Source: JANOAR01 sp031411235 (lineage in GTDB: Bacteria; Verrucomicrobiota; Verrucomicrobiia; Verrucomicrobiales; Verrucomicrobiaceae). From it: a stretch of DNA of 26,452 bases. Made by a program: the position numbers and the translations under genes. This document shows positions 1 to 8,142 of the stretch, one piece after another; the stretch's first letter is position 1; each line of letters starts with the position of its first letter. The notes below the pieces were generated by a model. The model was not told the origin of the DNA and searched no databases. It saw nothing but the letters and a program-made list of their open reading frames with translations. Where the stretch lies: the NCBI GenBank assembly GCA_031411235.1, contig JANOAR010000029.1, positions 1-26,452 of the forward strand. The letters run 5' to 3'.

Positions 1-5
1 TGGAG

Positions 6-872
6 ATGCTGCAAGTGGCGCGCTTGGCGCCGAAATTATTGGGTGAGTCGGCGGCGGTGGTCGCGAGTTTTTTGCGTTCACGCATGGCTCCTAGCGGTGG
101 CTTTTTGAATCGCGATGACAAGGCCGACTTGTACTACACGGTGTTCGGCGTGGAGGGGTTGCTGGCGTTGCAAGAACCTCTACCGCGTGAGTCGCTGCTG
201 CCTTGGTTGCAACAGTATGGCGACGGCGCGGGCTTGGATTTTGTGCATCTCTGCTGCCTAGCTCGCTGTTGGGCAGCGGTGGGCCGTGCGGATTTCCCAC
301 TGGAGCAAAGAGAGGGTTTGGTGGCTCGCATCGAAGGCTATCGCACTCCCGGTGGCGGCTACCACCCAGCAAAAGAACGCGAGCTGGGCAGTGCCTATGG
401 CTGCCTGTTAGCCACGGCAGCGTATGAAGATATGGGGCTCACGGTGCCCGATGCAGAAGGGGTGCATGGCTGCATGGAGTCGCTGAGATCGGCTGCGGGC
501 GCATGGACAAATGAGGCTGGACTGCCGCTGGGCATAGCTCCGGCCTCCGCTGCGGCGATGAGCCTGTACCGGCGCATGGGCTGGCCTGTGCCTCGCGAGG
601 CAGTGGCATGGCTGCGCGGCTGCTGCCTGCCTGAGGGAGGCTTTGTGGCCTTCCCCAATGCGCCGATCCCCGATCTACTCTCGACAGCCGTGTCACTACA
701 TGGCCTCGTCGGCATGGAAGCCGATCTGAGTGATTTAAAGGAGCCATGCCTCGACTTCGTCGATAGCCTGTGGAGCGCTGAAGGTGGCTTCCACGGCAAC
801 TGGACAGACGACGCCCTGGACTGCGAGTACACCTACTACGGGCTGCTGGCGCTGGGGCACTTAAGCTTGTGA
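6..872 (+). CDS. Prenyltransferase/squalene-cyclase-fold (alpha-alpha toroid) protein
   Basis: A 288-residue protein made of repeated helical units separated by Gly-Gly-aromatic turns (GGF near residue 31, GGGY near 117, GGF near 212, GGF near 261). This is the hallmark of the terpenoid cyclase/protein prenyltransferase beta-subunit toroid. The C-terminal block LDCEYTYYGLLALG resembles the last repeat of geranylgeranyltransferase II beta subunits. The zinc ligands of true protein prenyltransferases (a D-x-C pair and a late His) are not evident: the equivalent sites read PDLLS and DCEYT. The substrate is therefore unknown and the enzyme may not be a protein prenyltransferase. There is no signal peptide. 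The ATG used is only five bases from the window edge with no stop upstream in frame, so the true start may lie outside. The gene converges on the next gene with a 4-base gap. Fold confident, function not. Confidence 0.75.
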   Translation: MLQVARLAPKLLGESAAVVASFLRSRMAPSGGFLNRDDKADLYYTVFGVEGLLALQEPLPRESLLPWLQQYGDGAGLDFVHLCCLARCWAAVGRADFPLEQREGLVARIEGYRTPGGGYHPAKERELGSAYGCLLATAAYEDMGLTVPDAEGVHGCMESLRSAAGAWTNEAGLPLGIAPASAAAMSLYRRMGWPVPREAVAWLRGCCLPEGGFVAFPNAPIPDLLSTAVSLHGLVGMEADLSDLKEPCLDFVDSLWSAEGGFHGNWTDDALDCEYTYYGLLALGHLSL

Positions 873-876
873 GCCC

Positions 877-3102
877 TTACTGCCTCGGCACAATCGAGAA
901 CTCCTCAATGTCGCCGAGGATCTCGCGGATGGTGCTTTGCTGGTGGTCGTTGACCCAGCGATCCAGCGCCCGTTTCATGCGCTCGGTGACTTCGGGGAAG
1001 TGTTCTTTCACATCACGCTCGCAGTGTTTGTCCTCCGCCAGATCGAAGAGGCGGAAGATCGGCCCAGCCTCGCCAGGGGTGCGCACGAGTTTAAAGCGCT
1101 CAGTGCGCACGCAGCGCTCTTTGGTTTTCAGCACGTCGTCTTGATACTTGGTTTTCAGCACAAAATGGTAATCAAACTCGGGGTCGATGAAGGTTGTCTC
1201 ATCCATCGGCGGGATGTGCAGGGGCTTCTCGCCGGGGATCTTGCGCTTGAAGAAAAGGTAGCTCGTCTCGCCGAAGTAAGCCATCTGCGCACTGGGCTTT
1301 TCGCCGCGTATTTGCGGCACAAGGCTCACGCCTTCCATGCGTTTGTCGGGCTGGATGCCGACGAGATCGAGCAGCGTGGGGGCGAAGTCGAGAGTGCGGA
1401 TGAAGTTGTCGATTTTCATGCCTGGGGTCTTCAATCCAGGGACGTGGAAGACCGCAGGGACATGGTTATTTTGGTCGCCGCCGTTGAACGTGAGGCCGTG
1501 GCCGAAAGTCGTGTTGGGCTCGAAAAGGTCGTCGCCGTGATCGCCCATGACGAGGATGACAGTGTTATCCATGAGGCCCTGCTCGCTGAGCGCCTTGGTG
1601 ACGCGACCCACGCAGTCGTCGAACATGCGGACGGTGCCATCATAGAGTGCGGTGACTTGCTCCACCTCCTTCTTGGGGAACTTGCTCCACTTTTCATTGA
1701 TGTCGGTGCCGCCGATGAACTCATCGACATTGAGCGCGAGTTCGTTCTTGTGCTTGCCGTCATATTTGGGGTCAGTCCACAGTTCAGCATACTGGCGCGG
1801 GGTCTTGTAGGGCAAGTGGGTGCAGGAGTAATAGGCGAAGATGAGGAAGGGCTTCTCATCCTCCGCACGCAGCTTCAGCCGGTCGATGACTTGGTCGGTG
1901 ACGACATCGGGCGTCATATAGTTAGCGAAGGATTTGAGCTTGGGGAAAAGGAAGTGGCCCACGCGGTTATCGAAGAACAGAGGCAGGATTTGATGATGCA
2001 GATAGACGACCTCGCTCATGTAAACGCGGAAGTTATCGAAGTCGGAGACCACGATGTCCTCGAAGCCCATCGGCAACTCGTTAAAACCACAGGCACACCA
2101 GTCGCCGATGACGGCGGTGTCGTAGCCGTGCTTGCGCAGCACAGCGGCGAGGCCGGGTGCCTCGGCATTGGTCTTGGCCACCATTTCCTTGTTGGGGAAC
2201 ATATGCACGATGCCATGCGTATGCGGGTACTGGCTGGAGAAAAGGCTCGTCAGCGACTCCAGCGTAGAGGCGATGGGCGTCAGTGCTTTGGTGAAATTAA
2301 CGCCATTGGCCGCGATCTTGTCGATGCTCGGCGAAGTGGGGCGCACATAGCCGTTGCAGGAGAGGTGGTCGCCACGCAACGAGTCGCTGCCGATGATGAC
2401 GATGTTCTTGGGCCGAGGCGCAGGCTTCGTACCGAGAAGGGTGGCAGCAGTGTCCTTGCTGAGTCCGTAGCCCGTAGCGACGAAGGCTCCTAGAACTGCG
2501 AGCGAGGCGAGCATCGACGCCTGCGCTGGGCTCGCAGCGCGGCGCAGCAATAGGCGCAGTTCATTCAAATAATAGCCTGCGCTGACGACGATACCCAGCG
2601 TGGGCAGCACCTGCATGGCAGTGGTGTAAACGGTGTCCTGCGCCCATTTTCCCAAGGCGGTGCCAAGCCACAGATACCAGCCTTCGAGATGACGGTAATC
2701 ACCGAAATAAGGCTTCTCCAGCATCAGCCGAAAAATGAACAAACCATAGCCCAGCAGCGACAGCAGCGCCGCACGCCAGACGACGCCGCGCACCCCAAAG
2801 TGCCGCCAACGCGCCCACAATCTCACGATGGGATAGATGAGGATAACGTAGCCAATGCCGACGAGCAGATAACCTTTCAGCACCACAATGTTACTCCAGA
2901 GCAGGAAAAACCAGTGCTTGGTGACGGCGACCTCCGTGAAGCGGTTGTTAAATCCGTACGTATTGCCTGCGAAGCTAACGATAGCAATGACATACCAAAG
3001 TACCAGCGTACCGAGCACGGTGAGCGCGATCCACTTCAGGGTTTGAAGCCTGGCGATAGGGGCATGGTTACGAAGCGTGGAGTCAACGGGAGAGAGAGTC
3101 AT
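877..3102 (-). CDS. Membrane-anchored sulfatase/LtaS-like phosphotransferase (alkaline phosphatase superfamily)
   Basis: About 741 residues from the ATG at 3102; a TTG at 3120 would add six. About five hydrophobic segments fill the first 220 residues, then an extracytoplasmic sulfatase-type domain follows. Metal-binding elements are visible: SDSLRGD near residues 239-245 and MGDHGDD, then FGHG, in the C-terminal half. Where sulfatases carry the formylglycine motif C/S-x-P-S-R, this protein has T-L-E-S-L (Thr about residue 280), followed by SLFSSQYPHTHG. A Thr nucleophile and a five-helix anchor are the arrangement of lipoteichoic acid synthase and phosphoethanolamine transferases (LtaS, EptA). 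A phosphoglycerol or phosphoethanolamine transferase, or another phospho-esterase, is therefore as likely as a sulfatase. The substrate cannot be read from the sequence. Transcribed alone, convergent with the preceding gene. Confidence 0.85.
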   Translation of the reverse strand: MTLSPVDSTLRNHAPIARLQTLKWIALTVLGTLVLWYVIAIVSFAGNTYGFNNRFTEVAVTKHWFFLLWSNIVVLKGYLLVGIGYVILIYPIVRLWARWRHFGVRGVVWRAALLSLLGYGLFIFRLMLEKPYFGDYRHLEGWYLWLGTALGKWAQDTVYTTAMQVLPTLGIVVSAGYYLNELRLLLRRAASPAQASMLASLAVLGAFVATGYGLSKDTAATLLGTKPAPRPKNIVIIGSDSLRGDHLSCNGYVRPTSPSIDKIAANGVNFTKALTPIASTLESLTSLFSSQYPHTHGIVHMFPNKEMVAKTNAEAPGLAAVLRKHGYDTAVIGDWCACGFNELPMGFEDIVVSDFDNFRVYMSEVVYLHHQILPLFFDNRVGHFLFPKLKSFANYMTPDVVTDQVIDRLKLRAEDEKPFLIFAYYSCTHLPYKTPRQYAELWTDPKYDGKHKNELALNVDEFIGGTDINEKWSKFPKKEVEQVTALYDGTVRMFDDCVGRVTKALSEQGLMDNTVILVMGDHGDDLFEPNTTFGHGLTFNGGDQNNHVPAVFHVPGLKTPGMKIDNFIRTLDFAPTLLDLVGIQPDKRMEGVSLVPQIRGEKPSAQMAYFGETSYLFFKRKIPGEKPLHIPPMDETTFIDPEFDYHFVLKTKYQDDVLKTKERCVRTERFKLVRTPGEAGPIFRLFDLAEDKHCERDVKEHFPEVTERMKRALDRWVNDHQQSTIREILGDIEEFSIVPRQ

Positions 3103-3230
3103 GGAAGCGATGGGCCGCAATACGTGGCCTGGAGCAGGCGGCTATCGTAGTGCATGGCGATGCCAGGGGCAAGCACTCAGCCAATGAGGAGAGAGCTAGA
3201 AAACCGAGCCCAAGATGCAGAGCCCTAAGC

Positions 3231-3393
3231 GATAGCTAAGCTGTCGCAGGTATAAGGGGCAAGGTTCAAGGGATAAGGGGAGTGCCTTTGAGTGTGCTCT
3301 TCGTAGATCGGCTATGGTTTTGAATTCAGACGTTAAGCCACTCCTTTATCCCTTGAACCTTGTCCCTTATACCTCTCGGCTTGCTTTGCTATC
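3231..3393. repeat. MITE-like long imperfect inverted repeat
   Basis: Left arm 3231-3284 and right arm 3338-3393 are imperfect reverse complements, separated by a 53-base spacer. The inner parts (3248-3284 and 3338-3374) match almost base for base, around AGGTATAAGGG and CAAGGTTCAAGGGATAA, with about one substitution and one small indel. The outer parts (GATAGC, AAGC) match more loosely. There is no ORF inside. The AAGGGATAAGGG/GGGACAAGG wording recurs around the four-helix-bundle gene at 13337-13811. Likely a non-autonomous repeat family. It fills most of the 307-base gap between the membrane enzyme and the next plus-strand gene; nothing else was recognised there. Confidence 0.7.
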
Positions 3394-3409
3394 ACGCCTG
3401 AATAGTTGA

Positions 3410-4153
3410 ATGATCGGCACCTTAACTCGGCAATCCTCATTCGTTAATCATCAATCCTCCGCCGTTCTCCCTTTGAAGCCCTTCACCAACCTCGCCCAGG
3501 CACGCACGCCCGACGGAGAAGACCTCACCCTGCATGGGCATGATGGCCATTTTTATCTGCGCGTGAATCGCCAGCCACTCATGGGCACCAATGCCTCCGA
3601 GTCGGAGAAAGTGCTGGCTCAACTCGCCTGCCATCGTCTTCAGGGCCAACGCGATAAGAGCGTACTCATCGGTGGCCTCGGCTTCGGCTTTACCCTGCGC
3701 CGGGTTCTGGAACTCATGCACAAAGATGCCCTCGTCCATGTCGCCGAGTTGCTCCCCGAGGTCGTCGCCTGGAACCGTGAATTCCTCACCGAGGTCAATG
3801 GTTTGCTGCTTGATGATGCACGCGTCACCGTCCTCGTCGAAGACGTCTTCAAAGTCATCGCCCGCGCCGCCTCTGCGCCCTACGATGCCATCATGCTCGA
3901 CGTGGACAACGGCCCCATCGCCATGGTTCAGGATGGCAATCGCCGCCTCTACCAGGATCAAGGATTTACCGCCATCACCCAAGCGCTAAAACCCGGCGGC
4001 ATCGTCGCTTTCTGGTCAGCAAGTAATGATCATGCCTTCGCCAAGCGCCTCGAACGCGCAGGCTTCAGCGTCGAAGTCGTTGCAGCTAAAGTTCACGAGC
4101 GAGCCAAGCGCAGCACTCACACCATCTTCGTAGCAAAGCGGCGGCGTGTGTGA
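3410..4153 (+). CDS. Spermidine synthase-like SAM-binding protein
   Basis: A 247-residue class I methyltransferase-fold protein of the spermine/spermidine synthase family. Motif I is GGLGFGFTLRRVLE near residues 89-102. An acidic residue closes the second strand (VAELLPEVVAWN), and AIMLDVDNGP near 160-169 follows. The last strands read GGIVAFWSAS. Polyamine synthases use decarboxylated AdoMet, but many bacterial members have no proven substrate, so only the family is claimed. The ATG at 3410 lies in low-complexity leader sequence. A TTG at 3473 (reading LKPFTNLAQARTPDG) is an alternative start where the conserved part begins. A perfect hairpin lies just past the stop. The next gene starts about 70 bases downstream on the same strand, so co-transcription is possible. 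Confidence 0.75.
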   Translation: MIGTLTRQSSFVNHQSSAVLPLKPFTNLAQARTPDGEDLTLHGHDGHFYLRVNRQPLMGTNASESEKVLAQLACHRLQGQRDKSVLIGGLGFGFTLRRVLELMHKDALVHVAELLPEVVAWNREFLTEVNGLLLDDARVTVLVEDVFKVIARAASAPYDAIMLDVDNGPIAMVQDGNRRLYQDQGFTAITQALKPGGIVAFWSASNDHAFAKRLERAGFSVEVVAAKVHERAKRSTHTIFVAKRRRV

Positions 4154-4161
4154 AAGGCGTG

Positions 4162-4181
4162 CCGCGTTCGCGAGAACGCGG
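4162..4181. other. Perfect 8-bp palindromic hairpin with GCGA tetraloop
   Basis: CCGCGTTC at 4162-4169 pairs perfectly with GAACGCGG at 4174-4181 across a GCGA (GNRA) loop. It lies eight bases after the stop of the spermidine-synthase-like gene. There is no T tract on either side, so it is not a classic intrinsic terminator. It could be a REP-type palindrome or an mRNA 3' stabiliser. Confidence 0.5.
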
Positions 4182-4222
4182 ACTGATCAATCCCGCGCCC
4201 CCCGTTTCCACCACCACACCCC

Positions 4223-5377
4223 ATGCCGCCCATCACCATCCGCACGCCCGCACGCCAAGTCGAAGTCGGCTGGTTCTCCGCCCTCTGCGGTGATGACTAC
4301 CAGTACCTCGGCGTGCCCGATGATGCCTTGCGCAGCAGCTACGAGCACTGTGGCGACATCGTCCGCAAGGCTGATTCGCATGGCTATCAAAACATCCTCC
4401 TGCCCAGTGGCTGGATACCCGGCCAAGACGCCCTCGCCTTCGCCGCTGCGATGGCCCCACAGCTCCAGCAGATGAATCAACTCGTCGCTCTGCGCATGGG
4501 CGAAGTCTGGCCACCCATGCTCGCCCGCGCCATCGCCACCATCGATCACATCGCCAAGGGCAGACTGTGCATCAACATCATCTCCTCCGACTTGCCCGGC
4601 ATGAGAGAGAGCAACGAAGTCCGCTATGATCGTAGCAGCGAGATCATTCAGATTTTGCAAAAAATCTGGAGCACCGATGGCCCACTCGAATGGCAGGGCC
4701 AGTACTACAACTTCCGTCTTCCCAACTGCCTACCCGCACAGACTTACCAGCAGAACGGCGGCCCGCTGCTCTATTTCGGCGGCATCTCGCCCGCCGCCCA
4801 GGAGCTATGCGCCAAGCACTGCGACGTCTTCCTCATGTGGCCCGAAACTGAGGATCGCATCGCGGCCACGATGCAGAGCATGGCCGAGAAAGCCGCCGCG
4901 CATGGCCGCACCCTAGACTTCGGATTCCGCGCCCACGTCATTGTTCGTGAAACCGAGGCCGAGGCCCGCGCCGCAGCCGACCAACTCATCTCCAAACTCG
5001 ACGCCAAAAAGGGCCAGGAAATCAAAGACCGCTCGATGGACAGCAAAAGCGCAGGCGTGCTGCGCCAAGATGAACTCCGCGCCCAAGCTGGACCCGATCT
5101 CTATATCGAAGACCATCTATGGTCTGGCATCGGCCTCGCCCGCAGCGGCTGTGCCAGCGCCATCGTCGGCAACCCCGATCAAGTCCTAGCCAAGCTCCAT
5201 CGCTACATCGACATGGGCATGAGAGCCTTCATCCTTAGCGGCTATCCACACCTCGACGAGTGCGATCTCTTCGCAAAATACGTACTACCCCAATTACCAA
5301 CATGCCATTTGAATGAGCTGCAAGGCAGGCGCGTGGCGAACCCCGTCACACCGCTAACGACGGGGCCGCGTGTGTAG
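4223..5377 (+). CDS. ssuD: SsuD-like FMNH2-dependent alkanesulfonate monooxygenase (luciferase-like)
   Basis: A 384-residue luciferase-like TIM-barrel monooxygenase with the length and signature segments of SsuD: VGWFSALCGDD at the N terminus, ARAIATIDHIAKGRLCINII mid-protein, LLYFGGISPAAQELCAKHCDVFLMWPE, and the C-terminal ILSGYPHLDECDLFAKYVLPQL. The Tyr and His of SGYPHL correspond to active-site residues of E. coli SsuD. Known members oxidise alkanesulfonates to aldehyde plus sulfite using reduced FMN from a partner reductase (SsuE). No flavin reductase or sulfonate ABC transporter lies nearby, so reduced flavin must come from elsewhere. A cytoplasmic enzyme with no signal peptide. The start codon is preceded by a C-rich leader without a Shine-Dalgarno sequence. 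Substrate range (alkanesulfonate or other) is not determined. Confidence 0.88.
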   Translation: MPPITIRTPARQVEVGWFSALCGDDYQYLGVPDDALRSSYEHCGDIVRKADSHGYQNILLPSGWIPGQDALAFAAAMAPQLQQMNQLVALRMGEVWPPMLARAIATIDHIAKGRLCINIISSDLPGMRESNEVRYDRSSEIIQILQKIWSTDGPLEWQGQYYNFRLPNCLPAQTYQQNGGPLLYFGGISPAAQELCAKHCDVFLMWPETEDRIAATMQSMAEKAAAHGRTLDFGFRAHVIVRETEAEARAAADQLISKLDAKKGQEIKDRSMDSKSAGVLRQDELRAQAGPDLYIEDHLWSGIGLARSGCASAIVGNPDQVLAKLHRYIDMGMRAFILSGYPHLDECDLFAKYVLPQLPTCHLNELQGRRVANPVTPLTTGPRV

Positions 5378-5529
5378 CAAAAAAGACGTATTGGCCATAC
5401 CGCCCCTCACCCTGGCACGACTCTGGCTTGCAGAGCACCTCTGCTCAACCACATGCCCAGCCGACTCAGCCGCCCCCAGGCCAACATGCTCTTTGCCGCC
5501 GCCTTCGTGGGCGTGGTCAACGAGCACTT

Positions 5530-5534
5530 GGAGG
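5530..5534 (+). promoter_or_regulatory. Strong ribosome binding site fixing the RCK protein start
   Basis: GGAGG lies seven bases before the ATG at 5542. It is one of only two clear Shine-Dalgarno sequences noticed in the window. It supports the 5542 start over the upstream in-frame ATG at 5428, whose extra 38 residues are low-complexity Gln/Pro/Arg. Confidence 0.7.
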
Positions 5535-5541
5535 CAAACGC

Positions 5542-6243
5542 ATGGAAAACGAAATCGAGAAACTCAAGAACCACGCCATCATCTGCGGCTACGGTCGCAT
5601 AGGCCGAATGATCGCCAGTCAGTTGGAGCAGGGTGGCATCCCCTTCGTCATAGTGGACCAAGCTGCGGATCGCGTGGCAGAAGCCCGTGAAGCTGGCTGG
5701 CTCACGCTGCAAGGCGAGGCAACGGATGAGACCGTACTGCGCGATGCCGGCATCGGACGAGCCCGCGTACTCGCCACCGTACTGCCCAATGATGCCGCCA
5801 ATGTCTTCATCACCCTGAGCGCACGGAACATGAACCCCACCATTCAAATCATCGCCCGTGGCGAGGTTCCCTCCACCGAGCGCAAGCTGCTCCAAGCCGG
5901 GGCCAATCGCGTGGTACTGCCCGCCCACATCGGCGCAGACCGCATCGCCCATCTCATCCTGCATCCCAACGCTAGCGAGCTACTCGGTAGGCAAACCAAG
6001 TCCAGCGTGGACTTCGAGCATCACCTCAGCGAACTCGGCCTCGACATGGAAGAAATCGAGATCGGCCCGACTTCGTCCTTAGCTCATCGCTCCGTAGGCG
6101 ACGTCGAAAAAGACGCCGCAGGCCGACTGCTAGCCATCGCCATCATCAGAAAAGAAGGCGGCACGGATACGAACCCAAGTCCAACCACAACACTCATGCC
6201 CGGCGATGCCCTGCTCGTGATGAGGCGAGGCGGACGGAATTGA
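5542..6243 (+). CDS. Solo RCK (TrkA-N/TrkA-C) potassium transport regulatory protein
   Basis: A 233-residue protein starting at the ATG that follows GGAGG. Residues 11-39 form a Rossmann nucleotide-binding unit, GYGRIG at 16-21 with an acidic Asp at 39, typical of NAD(H)-binding RCK_N domains. The C-terminal third, ending in TTLMPGDALLVM, matches RCK_C. The start MENEIEKLKNHAIICGYGRIG looks like the linker and RCK region of MthK-type K+ channels, but no pore helix or TVGYG filter is encoded immediately upstream. It is therefore a cytosolic gating subunit, or what remains of a channel that lost its membrane part. It would bind NAD(H) or a cyclic dinucleotide and act with a Ktr/Trk/Kch partner encoded elsewhere. 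Converges on the ABC exporter gene. Confidence 0.82.
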   Translation: MENEIEKLKNHAIICGYGRIGRMIASQLEQGGIPFVIVDQAADRVAEAREAGWLTLQGEATDETVLRDAGIGRARVLATVLPNDAANVFITLSARNMNPTIQIIARGEVPSTERKLLQAGANRVVLPAHIGADRIAHLILHPNASELLGRQTKSSVDFEHHLSELGLDMEEIEIGPTSSLAHRSVGDVEKDAAGRLLAIAIIRKEGGTDTNPSPTTTLMPGDALLVMRRGGRN

Positions 6244-6256
6244 TCATGTCTGTACC

Positions 6257-8059
6257 TCACGCCAACTTTTGCACTTCCCACAGATCGCGATACAGGCCTG
6301 GCTGCGCGAGTAAGGCCTGGTGACTGCCGCTGGCGCTCACGCGCCCTTTTTCCAGGACGATGATCCGATCTGCCTCGCGTACGGTGTAGAGCTGGTGGGT
6401 GATGACGATGCGGGTGCGCCCGGCGAAGTGGGCTGCGAGGGCTTGCTGGATGAGGCGCGCGGTAGCGTTGTCGATGTTCGCCGTGTACTCGTCGCAAACG
6501 ATGACGCGTGGCTCGCGCAGAAAGACGCGAGCCAAGGCGATGCGCTGCCGCTCACCGCCCGAGAGACTTGAGCCACCCGAGCCCACGGGGGCATCCGCAC
6601 CGCCAGAGGCGGCACGGCTGGCGATGAGCCCATCCAACTGAGCAAGGCTGATGGCCTTCAGCAGGCGCTCGCTACCCACGGCCTCCTCGGTTTGGCCCAT
6701 GAGGATGTTTTCTTTGATCGAGGCATCGAAGATGAAGGGCGACTGTGGGATGAATCCAACCGTCTCGCGCAGTTCGGCGAGGCCGATGTCACCGAGCGGC
6801 ACACCGCCCACGCGCAGGCTGCCAGCTCTGGGTTCGAGCAACCGCAGCAGCAGGTGGAAGAGCGTCGTTTTACCACTGCCAGTCTGGCCGATGATGGCGG
6901 TGAAACTGCCGTCGGGAATGTCAAAAGACACGTCATTCAAAATCGGGCGTCGCCCTTCGCCATAACTAAAGGTGAGCCCCTCGGCGATGAGTTGGCCACT
7001 CGTCGGATGCGCCGTGCCGATGGGATCTGGGACTTCGCGTGATTCGAGCAACTCCTTCAGCGCGATGAAGCTAGGCGCTACCATCGCCGTCTCGGTGAAA
7101 AAGCGAGCCACCGACATGAGCGGACGATTTACGCCGCTGAGAAGACCTGCGAAGGACATCACCCGACCGAGATACTCCATATCGCCTGCGGCGGAGGCGT
7201 CGCCGAGCTTGAAGAAATAATAACCAAACAGCATCAGGGTGAAGGCCAAGCTGGGAGCCATGCCTGCGATGTAGCCCGAAACCGTCATGCGCACAGCGGT
7301 GTGGCGCAGGCCATCGAGGGATTCTCCGAAGCGATCTGCGGCACGGTCGAAGCGACCACTGGCGACCAAGTCACGATAACCTGACGCGCCCTCGATAAAG
7401 CGAGTCATGAGATCCTCGCTGCGCACTTGGCAGTCGCGCGAAAGGTTGCGCAGGCGGTTGTTCAGGCTGCTCAACACCCAATGAGTAAAGAGAAGCAGCG
7501 GCACCAAGCCAAGCGCGAAGACAGGGCTGAGCCAAAACAGCGCCACGGCCATGAAAAAGAACTGCACCACATCGCCCAACGCACTGGGCAGCAGGGGTGC
7601 AAGCCAGTGCTGTACACGCATCACATCTGTAGTGCTACGATTGGCTAACGAGCCGATGGATTGGCCACCCATGTCGGCAGAGGAGAGCCGCCCCATTTTG
7701 CGAAAGACAGCGAGCCTCGCATCGCGGGTGAAGCCTTGCGATATTTTGGCAAACCAGTAGCTGAGGACGAACTGCAAACCGGAGAGAATGAGTTGAAAAG
7801 CGAGTAACCCAGCAAGTCCCCACCAGAGGGAATTCAGTCTCTCGGGCTTCCAATGTGAGGTCAGGAAAGCTGGCAGCAAGCCCATCACGGCGGGAGCGGC
7901 CCCAGTGACGAGCAACAGCACAGTACACAGCACCATGCCGCGCATGTAGGGCCGCACGAAGGGGACAAAGTAGAGCAGCACCTCCCGAGTGAGTGGAGGT
8001 GGGCCAGAGTCCATTGGCTCACGGGAGTTACCGGGCTGACTGGGGGGAGGAGCACTCAT
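6257..8059 (-). CDS. ABC exporter (fused membrane-ATPase half-transporter), probable peptide exporter
   Basis: 600 residues. About six transmembrane helices lie within residues 40-320, then an ATPase domain with Walker A GQTGSGKTT (391-399), Q-loop Gln at 439, signature LSGGE (499-503), Walker B ending in Asp-Glu (523-524) and switch His 555. This is the MsbA/exporter half-transporter layout, expected to work as a homodimer in the inner membrane. There is no N-terminal C39 peptidase domain: the N terminus is a short Pro-rich tail. It is the last gene of the minus-strand run maturase, precursor peptide, exporter, so export of the modified peptide is the likeliest job; lipid or drug export is the alternative. 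An intrinsic terminator separates it from the peptide gene, and the ATG at 8059 lacks a clear ribosome binding site. Confidence 0.88.
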   Translation of the reverse strand: MSAPPPSQPGNSREPMDSGPPPLTREVLLYFVPFVRPYMRGMVLCTVLLLVTGAAPAVMGLLPAFLTSHWKPERLNSLWWGLAGLLAFQLILSGLQFVLSYWFAKISQGFTRDARLAVFRKMGRLSSADMGGQSIGSLANRSTTDVMRVQHWLAPLLPSALGDVVQFFFMAVALFWLSPVFALGLVPLLLFTHWVLSSLNNRLRNLSRDCQVRSEDLMTRFIEGASGYRDLVASGRFDRAADRFGESLDGLRHTAVRMTVSGYIAGMAPSLAFTLMLFGYYFFKLGDASAAGDMEYLGRVMSFAGLLSGVNRPLMSVARFFTETAMVAPSFIALKELLESREVPDPIGTAHPTSGQLIAEGLTFSYGEGRRPILNDVSFDIPDGSFTAIIGQTGSGKTTLFHLLLRLLEPRAGSLRVGGVPLGDIGLAELRETVGFIPQSPFIFDASIKENILMGQTEEAVGSERLLKAISLAQLDGLIASRAASGGADAPVGSGGSSLSGGERQRIALARVFLREPRVIVCDEYTANIDNATARLIQQALAAHFAGRTRIVITHQLYTVREADRIIVLEKGRVSASGSHQALLAQPGLYRDLWEVQKLA

Positions 8060-8077
8060 TCAGGAAGGTCGTCGCGT

Positions 8078-8124
8078 AAAAAAATAAAAAAGCCGCCCGC
8101 ACGAAGTTTCCTCCGCACGGACGG
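8078..8124 (-). terminator. Intrinsic terminator between precursor peptide and exporter genes
   Basis: On the minus strand, an 11-base arm (8114-8124) pairs with a second arm (8093-8103) across a 10-base loop. All 11 positions pair if three G-U pairs are allowed. A run of 14 bases, all T but one on the minus strand (8091-8078), follows. It starts 19 bases past the peptide stop codon. Partial termination here would make the short peptide message more abundant than the exporter message. Confidence 0.8.
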
Positions 8125-8142
8125 TCGGGCTGGCCCACGATC

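Noticed and set aside
937..2493. A 518-codon open frame on the plus strand
   Set aside because: It is the antisense shadow of the membrane-anchored sulfatase-like gene, whose opposite-strand frame carries recognisable motifs and membrane helices.
4223..5377. A complete alkanesulfonate utilisation operon
   Set aside because: No SsuE-type reductase or SsuABC transporter is adjacent; only the monooxygenase is present.
5428..5541. N-terminal extension of the RCK protein or remnant of a potassium channel pore
   Set aside because: The extension is Gln/Pro/Arg-rich, no pore or selectivity filter appears in any frame, and GGAGG with correct spacing marks the ATG at 5542.
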